5,322 nt of DNA. Origin: Fusobacteriaceae bacterium. GTDB lineage: Bacteria; Fusobacteriota; Fusobacteriia; Fusobacteriales; Fusobacteriaceae. Location of the stretch: contig DAOUPY010000140.1 in assembly GCA_030625925.1 (NCBI GenBank), positions 1 through 5,322 on the forward strand. The letters run 5' to 3'. Below are positions 1 through 5,322 of the stretch, piece after piece (positions within the stretch are counted from its first letter, which is position 1; each line of letters begins with the position of its first letter). The notes below the pieces were generated by a model. The model was not told the origin of the DNA and ran no database searches. It worked only from the letters and a program-made list of their open reading frames with translations. The translations under genes were made by a program, and so were the position numbers.

Positions 1-284
1 TTAATGAAAATCCTTTTGAAAAACTCAATAGAAGTTAAATTATATCTCTGATCGAGTGCTTGTGGTGAAACTTCAATATCTTTTTTTATTTCAAAATACG
101 AGGTCAGCTCTTCTAAAGTAGATGTACAAATATTGTTCCCACTAAAACAGTTAAGGTGAAGAAATTCTAATGGAGTAATTTTACCTCTGTTTCTTTTTTT
201 GAATCCGGAATTAATTGCTAAAGTATCTATCTCTTTTCTAGAGAAAAAATTGTTAAGTGTTTTAAATAATTTTTTGTTGTTCAA
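1..284 (-). CDS. IS4-family transposase, N-terminal 94 codons (3' end outside window)
   Basis: The frame is open from the window edge to beyond position 380, with no stop codon in the visible part. From the proposed start it encodes MNNKKLFKTLNNFFSRKEID, then a GFKKRNRGKITPLEFLHLN segment, a TSTLEELTSYFEIKK segment and SPQALDQRYN followed by EFFKRIF. The order (FS-x-E-x-I-x-x-L-A, G-F-x-K-R-x-R-x-I-x-P-L-x-F, T-L-x-E-L, S-x-Q-A-L-D-Q-R) is the pattern I recognise from the helical N-terminal region of IS4-family DDE transposases, which catalyse cut-and-paste transposition of their own element. The DDE residues would lie further downstream. Start choice: TTG at 284 has a near-ideal AAGGAGGT site (299-292) seven bases upstream. 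An in-frame ATG at 326 would add 14 residues (MITSFKDY and so on), but it has no good ribosome site and lies inside the likely -10 box. The gene is co-oriented with the upstream operon. Confidence 0.8.
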   Translation of the reverse strand, partial: MNNKKLFKTLNNFFSRKEIDTLAINSGFKKRNRGKITPLEFLHLNCFSGNNICTSTLEELTSYFEIKKDIEVSPQALDQRYNLTSIEFFKRIFI

Positions 285-291
285 ATGAAAA

Positions 292-316
292 ACCTCCTTC
301 AAGTAGTCCTTGAAAG
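292..316 (-). promoter_or_regulatory. Leader hairpin overlapping the transposase Shine-Dalgarno
   Basis: On the minus strand CTTTCAAG (316-309) and CTTGAAGG (303-296) can pair over eight positions, one of them a G-U, around a five-base loop GACTA. The downstream arm contains the first four bases (AAGG) of the AAGGAGGT ribosome site at 299-292. IS4-family elements such as IS10 and IS50 are known to limit transposase translation from read-through transcripts by hairpins that cover the start region. That this hairpin does so is inference. A transcript starting near 315 from the internal promoter would lose only one or two bases of the left arm, so discrimination between transcripts may be weak. 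Confidence 0.45.
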
Positions 317-321
317 AGGTT

Positions 322-350
322 ATCATATTTTCTGTTAAATTTAAAGTTAG
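322..350 (-). promoter_or_regulatory. Possible transposase promoter
   Basis: TATGAT (327-322, minus strand) is a close match to a sigma-70 -10 box. Seventeen bases upstream lies CTAACT (350-345), only a three-of-six match to the -35 consensus, and the spacer is very AT-rich. Transcription would start near 315, leaving a short leader that still includes the ribosome site at 299-292. The weak -35 is typical of IS promoters, but AT-rich DNA gives such matches by chance. Confidence 0.35.
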
Positions 351-363
351 CTTGATAGGTATG
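344..363 (-). repeat. Terminal inverted repeat (left) of the IS231-like element
   Basis: The minus strand reads CATACCTATCAAGCTAACTT from 363. It is compared with the IS231-group terminal repeat as I remember it (CATGCCCATCAACTTAAG). The first twelve bases differ only at positions 4 and 7. The matching right repeat should lie outside the window, so the repeat is inferred from one end only and its inner limit is approximate. Confidence 0.55.
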
Positions 364-385
364 GAGCTGAGCTCCTCCTTTTTTT
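364..385. terminator. Operon terminator split by the IS; presumed IS target duplication at 364-374
   Basis: Read on the minus strand after the barrel gene's stop codon, the sequence is an A-run (385-379), GGAG (378-375), then GAGCTCAGCTC (374-364), an 11-base perfect odd palindrome centred on 369. After that the IS end begins. A symmetrical intrinsic terminator would continue CTCC and a T-run, but that half is absent here and IS sequence takes its place. If 364-374 was duplicated on insertion, the missing CTCC plus T-run should follow the other copy beyond the right end of the IS. On the plus strand the remaining part, GGAGC-TGA-GCTCC (363-375) followed by TCC and seven T (379-385), still looks like a short terminator, but no plus-strand gene is visible to use it. 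In the operon direction no T-run follows, so termination is probably impaired. Confidence 0.55.
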
Positions 386-3300
386 AAAGTTTTCCTATAA
401 AATTTACAAACCATCCCTTTGCATCATAATCACTCTTTGTAAGATCATCATCAAAGGAAGTAAAGTTATATCCTACTCCTACCTTCATATTATTATTGAC
501 GTGGTATTGAACGGAAACAAGATATCCCTGTGACATATCTTCTGCATCTCTGGATATAAGCCAGTGGTGCTCTCCCATAATATCCCATTTTTTGATAATA
601 TGATAAAGACATTTCACAGCATAGAGTTCAGTAGAGTTACTAAACCAATCTCCATCATCTCTGCCCTCTCTGAGCATGGATTTTTTATAGGCCGCTTTTC
701 CTCCTAAACTCCATTTTTCATTGAGATCATATATCTCTTCAACGGCAAAAATATGTGCTTTTTCATCGCTGGCAGCATCATTCTGACCCTCACTGGGAAG
801 ATCATATAAATATGTATATTTACTTATTATATTTAATCTGTCACTCCATACAGGTCTGTAGGCTGCACCAATACTGAGTTCAGCAAATTTTGCGTCATTT
901 TTATTGGAAACTTCATCTTCTGTGTAGGAGAAATTTCCCTTACCTTGAAGTGTCCATTCATTATTAAAAATATACTTCAGTCTATTAGCTGTAAGCCATT
1001 GATGTTTTTTTTCATCCTGGCCTTTGTCCCTTCTATATTCTAATTTATTTCTTAAAAATATTACTCTGGCATCATAGGATGAATAAAGACTTACACTACG
1101 CCTTCTTATCGTATCATCCTCTTTCTCTAGATCCCCCTGCTGGTAGGAGATTCCTGTTCTTAGTTTCTCTGTAGCATCAAAATCCAGTCCATAACTTTGA
1201 ATTAATCCACTTCCATCTGAATCACTGTTAACAAATTGATTTTCCTGATAAACATTATATCTTTTTCCTAATTTGGCTTTTTGCCCAAAGGTGATACTTC
1301 TTCCCCTCTCACCTTCATCTTCAGAAAGAAGATAATTTACATAAACATCATGATTTTGTCCAAGTGAATAATCCAATCCTGCCTGGACAGAATCTCCTCT
1401 AGATCCCTGGCTTGATTCTAAATCCACTCTCAGTTTATCCCCCAATTTGACTTTTCCACCCAGGGTTATCATATCGTTTGTTTCATAGTCCCCATCTTTA
1501 TAGAGAGTCCCCTGAAGGGTTGTATATAATGAAGTAGAAGGGGCGAAGAAATATTCTCCTCTGATTCCCCCAAGAAATCCATCTCCTTTTTCATCCGTAT
1601 CTTCTTCATGATTTCCCTTAAGTACTGTACTAAGGAGAAGTTTTTTATTCCTATAGTAAACTGCTGCTCCTAAGTTTTCTTCCTCTTCCTTTTCATCGGT
1701 AACAGCTTCTGAATGATCATAATAAAACTTCAGTTTCAATTTTTTAGAATACTCATAGGTAGCCTTAGTTCCAAAGTTTAATTCTTCCCTGTCATCTTCA
1801 AGGCTTGAAGTTGAAAATCCTTTTTCTTTTTTTCTATACCAGCCTTCAGCAAGTACATTATCACTCAATCCTTCACTCAAATCCGATAATCTGGATTTTC
1901 CCTTCACTGAGTATGCTTTCCCGCTTTGATTTTTTTCATTTTCTTTGATTTCTCTAAAGGAAAGTCCGCCGTCATCGGAATAAAACTTACTTCCAGATTG
2001 CCGTCCTTCACTCTCTGCTACTTCTAATCTCAAAAAAGTATCTTTAGTTTTTCTAAAAATCATATCGGCTTCCTTGAGGGTATAATCCAAATCATTATCA
2101 TTTCCCTCTACATAGGTTCCCCCTGCATAGATTCCTTTATTAAACCAGGTTCCCCCTCTGATTCCGCCGGAGAGATCATCATCTACTATTCCTGTAGAAT
2201 AAAATTCATAATCAGTCCTCAAATAGGCTTCCTTTCCGTCTAAGGCGTCATCTTTTATTATAGAAGCATCCTGCCCATCCCTTACTATTTGCATAAGTGG
2301 TCTGGAGAGGATTATTCTCCCCTGGAAATATTCTATCTCATAGTCTTCTCCACCTGTAAGGTATAGGTTTTCCACTACCAATCCAGTTTTTTTGTCTTTG
2401 ATTTCCACCCAGATTTTTTCACTTCCAACCACCATATCGGTATGTTTTAAGTAGTAAAGACTTCCTCCCGTTCCTAAAAACGAATCATGGGCAAATATTG
2501 TCCCAGGCTGAGAAATAAAGGCTTTTAAACTTTTTTCATCTTCTCCCCATGAGGTACTTTTTCGACTTCTCAAGTCTAATTTTGCCCCATAAAGACTTCT
2601 ATTATAATTGGCAAATTCAGTTCCTGTAAATCCAGTGTTGTAATTTCCCCAAATAAAATTATTTTTATCCCACTCCAACTTCAAATAAAGTTTCCCCTGG
2701 GTATTTACATCACTATAAGTCGTAGATTCATCCCCGTAAGTGGTGTAATACAGGTCCCTTTGCATATCCCTGAAGACACTTCTATTATCCCTTTCATCCA
2801 AGTTATTGAATATATTTTTCAGCTCTTCTTCCCTGGTATCCATGTGGGCTGTGAGGAGGTATTTTTTATATCTGTTTTTAGAATAAAAAGCTACTCTTCC
2901 ATCTGTATAAAAAGATTCGTCATAATGATAGTCCTTTGAAAGGATCTCATCGTTTCCAGAAACATCATATTTACCGGTCTTTACGTCGGCTATTCCCACA
3001 ATAAAATTATATTTATCGGGGACTTCTATCTCCAGTGGATAATGAAAAACTTCTCCTTTTTCAATAATCCTAAGATCTAAAATATGAGCTCCGGGAGAAA
3101 AATGTTCTTCAAAAGCAAATTTACCATTTCTATCCACAGGAATTTCCTTTTTTCCCAAATAAAGCTTCATCTCATCATCAAAGTCACGCCCATAAAACCT
3201 TACCTTAGCAGCATCCAAAGGAATGTTATGAATGAGGAGGGAATTTTTCCCATAAATTTCTCCTCCGTCTTTTTTTCTTTTTCCTTTTTCGTCTGTCAGG

Positions 3301-3914
3301 GTATTCTTTTCCCATCTTTCCTTTGTAACAACGTCCATAGATTTCAATGAAGTTTCATCAAAATTTCCATCTCCATCCCAAACCCTTACTCTGTATTGAA
3401 TTTCATCCCCAGGAAGAAATTCCTTGGGAGCGATCCATAAGATTTTTTTAGAAAAATCAATATCAGTCCCTTTAATATTTACAAAGGGGGTATCCTCGCC
3501 TCTTATATATATATCTATTTCCCATTTTTTTATAAATTCACTATAATTGGTATAAATTTTAAACCAACTTTCCATCCCAGAAACTATTTCTCCCCTTTCA
3601 GAAGTAATATTCAACTTAGGAGATATTGTCACCGGATCTACAACAGCCCATAAAAGGCCCTTATTGTTTTCAAGCTTTATCCTGTTTCTGTATATCACAT
3701 CTGTTCTTCTGTTCTGTTTCATCCCTTCAGTGGTCTTATCTTCAATCAATGGTTTTTCTTCACCATTTGATATCAATTCCACACTATAGGGTAGTTGTTT
3801 TTCAACGGGAGATTCCTCAAAATCCCCCTGTATAGAAACAATTTTTTCTCCTAAAGCATTTACTCCTAACAATATAAGTAAGATAATAGTCATAAAAATT
3901 CTTTTTTTATTCAT
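384..3914 (-). CDS. Large exported outer-membrane beta-barrel-like protein with periplasmic N-terminal domains
   Basis: Complete gene, 1176 codons. ATG at 3914 is preceded by GGAGGTGA (3928-3921) nine bases from the GGAGG core. Residues 1-22 form a signal peptide (KKR, then a hydrophobic run to NALG), with cleavage probably near 22. Residues 75-195 carry LLWAVVDPVTISPKLNI, YTNYSEFIKKWEIDIYIRG and LPGDEIQYRVRVWDGDGNFDET, which look like a beta-sandwich. A second such segment (about 224-298) ends in LEIEVPDKYNF. Next comes a conserved-looking block at 484-540 (GGSLYYLKHTDMVVGSEKI, GEDYEIEYFQGRIILSRPL). From about 400 to the end the sequence alternates aromatic and polar residues in amphipathic strands, with acidic Asp/Glu/Gly-rich turns, as in outer-membrane barrels. 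The C-terminus (GVGYNFTSFDDDLTKSDYD, then GWFVNFIGKL) resembles a BAM beta-signal but ends in Leu rather than Phe. There is a single Cys (about 1102). I recognise the pattern from large barrels encoded next to OmpA-family genes and often labelled TonB-receptor-like, but I see no TonB box or plug. Function is unknown. A structural or transport partner of the upstream OmpA protein is inference. Confidence 0.75.
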   Translation of the reverse strand: MNKKRIFMTIILLILLGVNALGEKIVSIQGDFEESPVEKQLPYSVELISNGEEKPLIEDKTTEGMKQNRRTDVIYRNRIKLENNKGLLWAVVDPVTISPKLNITSERGEIVSGMESWFKIYTNYSEFIKKWEIDIYIRGEDTPFVNIKGTDIDFSKKILWIAPKEFLPGDEIQYRVRVWDGDGNFDETSLKSMDVVTKERWEKNTLTDEKGKRKKDGGEIYGKNSLLIHNIPLDAAKVRFYGRDFDDEMKLYLGKKEIPVDRNGKFAFEEHFSPGAHILDLRIIEKGEVFHYPLEIEVPDKYNFIVGIADVKTGKYDVSGNDEILSKDYHYDESFYTDGRVAFYSKNRYKKYLLTAHMDTREEELKNIFNNLDERDNRSVFRDMQRDLYYTTYGDESTTYSDVNTQGKLYLKLEWDKNNFIWGNYNTGFTGTEFANYNRSLYGAKLDLRSRKSTSWGEDEKSLKAFISQPGTIFAHDSFLGTGGSLYYLKHTDMVVGSEKIWVEIKDKKTGLVVENLYLTGGEDYEIEYFQGRIILSRPLMQIVRDGQDASIIKDDALDGKEAYLRTDYEFYSTGIVDDDLSGGIRGGTWFNKGIYAGGTYVEGNDNDLDYTLKEADMIFRKTKDTFLRLEVAESEGRQSGSKFYSDDGGLSFREIKENEKNQSGKAYSVKGKSRLSDLSEGLSDNVLAEGWYRKKEKGFSTSSLEDDREELNFGTKATYEYSKKLKLKFYYDHSEAVTDEKEEEENLGAAVYYRNKKLLLSTVLKGNHEEDTDEKGDGFLGGIRGEYFFAPSTSLYTTLQGTLYKDGDYETNDMITLGGKVKLGDKLRVDLESSQGSRGDSVQAGLDYSLGQNHDVYVNYLLSEDEGERGRSITFGQKAKLGKRYNVYQENQFVNSDSDGSGLIQSYGLDFDATEKLRTGISYQQGDLEKEDDTIRRRSVSLYSSYDARVIFLRNKLEYRRDKGQDEKKHQWLTANRLKYIFNNEWTLQGKGNFSYTEDEVSNKNDAKFAELSIGAAYRPVWSDRLNIISKYTYLYDLPSEGQNDAASDEKAHIFAVEEIYDLNEKWSLGGKAAYKKSMLREGRDDGDWFSNSTELYAVKCLYHIIKKWDIMGEHHWLISRDAEDMSQGYLVSVQYHVNNNMKVGVGYNFTSFDDDLTKSDYDAKGWFVNFIGKL

Positions 3915-3928
3915 TATCTTTCACCTCC
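3912..3928 (-). promoter_or_regulatory. TAATG coupling junction with Shine-Dalgarno inside the upstream gene
   Basis: The stop codon of the OmpA gene (TAA, 3916-3914) shares one base with the ATG of the barrel gene (3914-3912). The barrel gene's ribosome site GGAGGTGA (3928-3921) is made of the OmpA protein's own codons for the Gly-Gly-Glu near its end. There is no room for a promoter or terminator between the genes. This arrangement is typical of translational coupling and fixes the start of the barrel gene. Confidence 0.8.
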
Positions 3929-5322
3929 AGAGAGGTCTGTAACAATTTTTACATTAGAAATAACACCTTTCCCCATTATTTTTTCCAGCTCTTTTCCAAT
4001 AGATTTTGCTCTTTTTAATGCCAGAATTTCATTATACTTATTTGATGCCCGGCTGTCAGTATTTCCTTCTATCACAATAACTCCACCCCTATACTCAGTA
4101 AGGAGTAACGATATCTTCTTAAGATTATCTATCTGATCCTCTCTTACATTCCATTTATCTGTTGGAAAGAATACACTTCCAATCCTTACTCTTATCTCTT
4201 TTTCTTTGACTCTTCTTTTTACTTTCGGAATTTTCACTCCAAAATTAAACTTTTCCATGACTTTCGTAAGAGTTTTTACCCTTGGATTTTCTGTAGTAAA
4301 CTCAGTTCCTGAAGGGAGAGTAACCTTATCTACTTTGATAATAAAGTTTTTACCCCTATCCGATATATCATCTATTCCATCCACATGATATCTTCCAAAC
4401 TGATCCGTCTCAATTACTAATCCTTCCACTGTGGCAAGTCTTACACCTGGAATTCCTTCTTCTAAAATCCCGTCATTTCTTATCTCTATCTCTTCAAAGT
4501 AATCACTGTCATCGACCTTTAAAGGTATTTGTTCCATAATTTCCTCATCATACTCTATAACTATCTCTGTTCTTCTATTAAGTTGTCTTCCAGTGCTGGT
4601 TCTATTACTTCCTTTAGGATTACTAGCACCCTTCCCCTCTACAGCAAACAGCTCTTCTGAAAGATCCAACTTCATTGAAAGATAGTCTTTTAAAGTATTA
4701 GCTCTTGCCAGAGACAACTCATGGTTATTTTTATACTCTGCTCTTTTAGAAAGCCTTTGAGAGTCACTATAACCTATAATTACTAACTTAAGATTCTTTT
4801 TATCCCTCAATTTTTCCAGATATTGTTTTAATTTTTCATTTTCACTATCTCTGATAGCTGCATATGCTGAATCAAAGTATATAGGATCTATGAAATTTTC
4901 TACCCTTACTTTTTTAATGCTTTTTATATCTTTGAGTTCTTCCCTGTATTTAGAATCTTTAATTATTCTTCTGACTACTTTTAAGTCAACCCCTGTAAGA
5001 TTTCTATTCCCACTATGGTTTCTTAGAACCTCACCTGTAGATTTTAAAGTAATATTTGATCCTTCTTTTGATTCAATCAGGATATCTCCTATTTTTTTAG
5101 GATCCTTTATTCTTCGTCTTAAAATTACCTTTTGAGCATTTTCACTCTCGTCTCCCCTACCTTGAAGGTTTCCTAAGAGTAATTCTTTAGATTCTAAAGG
5201 AGTTCTCCATTCTTCATCTCCTTTTTTTACAGATCCGTCTAAGTAATTATCTTGAGAAGAAAGGGTCTGGACTTTAATATCATAGGCATTGGCATCGTCC
5301 TGCCAGCCGTCATTATCCCTGT
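3914..5322 (-). CDS. OmpA-family envelope protein with two OmpA-like domains, partial (5' end outside window)
   Basis: The frame stays open to the right edge, giving 468 visible codons; the start is beyond 5322. Residues below are numbered from the edge. 1-14 ([14 protein letters not shown]) is an acidic Asp-rich turn like a thrombospondin type 3 or EF-like repeat. 15-135 is a basic linker of uncertain fold. About 136-257 is an OmpA-like domain ([57 protein letters not shown]). Asp186 and Arg206 match the residue pair that binds diaminopimelate in OmpA domains. About 275-367 is a carboxypeptidase-regulatory/SdrD-B-like beta-sandwich ([55 protein letters not shown]). About 374-468 is a second OmpA-like domain ([38 protein letters not shown]). 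It keeps the equivalent Asp and Arg but ends at LSGGER, without the usual GxG...N...GRxxNRR tail. Likely role: non-covalent anchoring to peptidoglycan from the periplasm, in partnership with the coupled barrel downstream. An internal TTG at 4810 is not a credible start because it falls inside OmpA domain 1. Confidence 0.85.
   Translation of the reverse strand, partial: RDNDGWQDDANAYDIKVQTLSSQDNYLDGSVKKGDEEWRTPLESKELLLGNLQGRGDESENAQKVILRRRIKDPKKIGDILIESKEGSNITLKSTGEVLRNHSGNRNLTGVDLKVVRRIIKDSKYREELKDIKSIKKVRVENFIDPIYFDSAYAAIRDSENEKLKQYLEKLRDKKNLKLVIIGYSDSQRLSKRAEYKNNHELSLARANTLKDYLSMKLDLSEELFAVEGKGASNPKGSNRTSTGRQLNRRTEIVIEYDEEIMEQIPLKVDDSDYFEEIEIRNDGILEEGIPGVRLATVEGLVIETDQFGRYHVDGIDDISDRGKNFIIKVDKVTLPSGTEFTTENPRVKTLTKVMEKFNFGVKIPKVKRRVKEKEIRVRIGSVFFPTDKWNVREDQIDNLKKISLLLTEYRGGVIVIEGNTDSRASNKYNEILALKRAKSIGKELEKIMGKGVISNVKIVTDLSGGER

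Larger units (their letters stand above)
1..363 (-). mobile_element. Left end of an IS4-family (IS231-like) insertion sequence, partial
   Basis: The element runs off the left edge of the window. Seen directly: a reading frame whose product resembles the N-terminus of IS4-family transposases, preceded by about 79 bases of leader, preceded in turn by a terminus that reads CATACCTATCAAGCTAAC on the minus strand starting at 363. From memory, IS231-group ends begin CATGCCCATCAACTTAAG, and the first 17 positions agree at 13. A leader of this length between the end and the transposase start suits the group. The outer boundary is set at 363 because the match starts there and because the adjacent 11 bases (364-374) form a symmetrical sequence of the size expected for an IS231-type target duplication. 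The right end, the catalytic part of the transposase and the second copy of the duplication lie outside the window, so intactness cannot be judged. Confidence 0.7.

Noticed and set aside
1..27. The window's left end as the natural end of the short gene (TTA at 1-3 or TCA at 25-27 on the minus strand)
   Set aside because: Those stops are in other frames. The transposase frame passes through positions 3-284 without a stop and must continue beyond the window.
363..385. A functional plus-strand intrinsic terminator
   Set aside because: The hairpin with seven T has the right form, but no plus-strand gene precedes it. It is better explained as the surviving half of the operon's bidirectional terminator next to the IS end.
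3084..3835. Plus-strand open frames at 3084-3350 and 3626-3835
   Set aside because: Both lie opposite the barrel gene. The products are Phe/Ser/Ile-rich as expected from the reverse of Lys/Glu/Asp codons, with no recognisable motif.
384..3914. TonB-dependent receptor
   Set aside because: No TonB box, plug domain or typical receptor motifs are visible after the signal peptide. The N-terminal 300 residues look like beta-sandwich domains instead.
3917..3934. The C-terminal LSGGER of the OmpA protein matches the ABC-transporter ATPase signature
   Set aside because: There are no Walker A or B motifs, the segment is the extreme C-terminus of an OmpA-like domain, and the codons are explained by the Shine-Dalgarno of the next gene.
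4808..4810. TTG at 4810 as the start of a 298-residue OmpA protein
   Set aside because: The frame continues without a stop to 5322, and the codon falls within OmpA domain 1 between the [11 protein letters not shown] strand-helix and IIGYSD, so a start here would cut the domain.
4206..5135. Plus-strand open frames at 4206-4388 and 4890-5135
   Set aside because: They are antisense to recognisable OmpA and beta-sandwich sequence. Their apparent hydrophobicity comes from reading Lys/Glu-rich codons backwards.

Overview
This AT-rich window is read almost entirely from the minus strand. It holds three features in transcription order (right to left): the 3' part of a double-OmpA surface or envelope protein gene (3914-5322, 5' end outside the window), a complete gene for an 1176-residue exported protein that looks like an outer-membrane beta-barrel (384-3914), and the left end of an insertion sequence with the first 94 codons of an IS4-family transposase (1-363, rest outside the window). 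No RNA genes or CRISPR arrays were seen, and no plus-strand reading frame looks coding.

The organism is a diderm: it has OmpA-type peptidoglycan-binding domains and a barrel with a C-terminal beta-signal-like strand. Low GC, Lys/Glu/Ile/Asn-rich proteins, strong GGAGG ribosome sites and a clostridial-looking transposase together suggest a Fusobacteriota member (Ilyobacter, Propionigenium or Cetobacterium relatives). This is a moderate-confidence guess with no marker gene behind it.

The two envelope genes overlap by one base (TAATG), and the second gene's Shine-Dalgarno lies inside the last codons of the first, so they are almost certainly co-transcribed and translationally coupled. The visible part of the upstream protein carries OmpA domain 1, a beta-sandwich domain of SdrD-B/carboxypeptidase-regulatory type, and a C-terminally short OmpA domain 2. 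The downstream protein has a signal peptide, about 300 residues of beta-sandwich-like periplasmic sequence, and then roughly 770 residues of barrel-like sequence. My inference is a paired envelope module: a peptidoglycan-anchored partner plus an unusually large barrel. I recognise the family pattern but know of no assigned function.

The most informative non-coding spot is 344-385. Directly after the operon's stop codon comes half of what was probably a symmetrical bidirectional terminator. It is interrupted exactly where an IS231-like terminal repeat begins. The 11 bases abutting the IS end (364-374) form a perfect odd palindrome and are the expected target duplication. The IS thus seems to have landed in the loop of the operon terminator, in the same orientation as the operon. 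The transposase leader also contains a hairpin that would pair half of its Shine-Dalgarno sequence.
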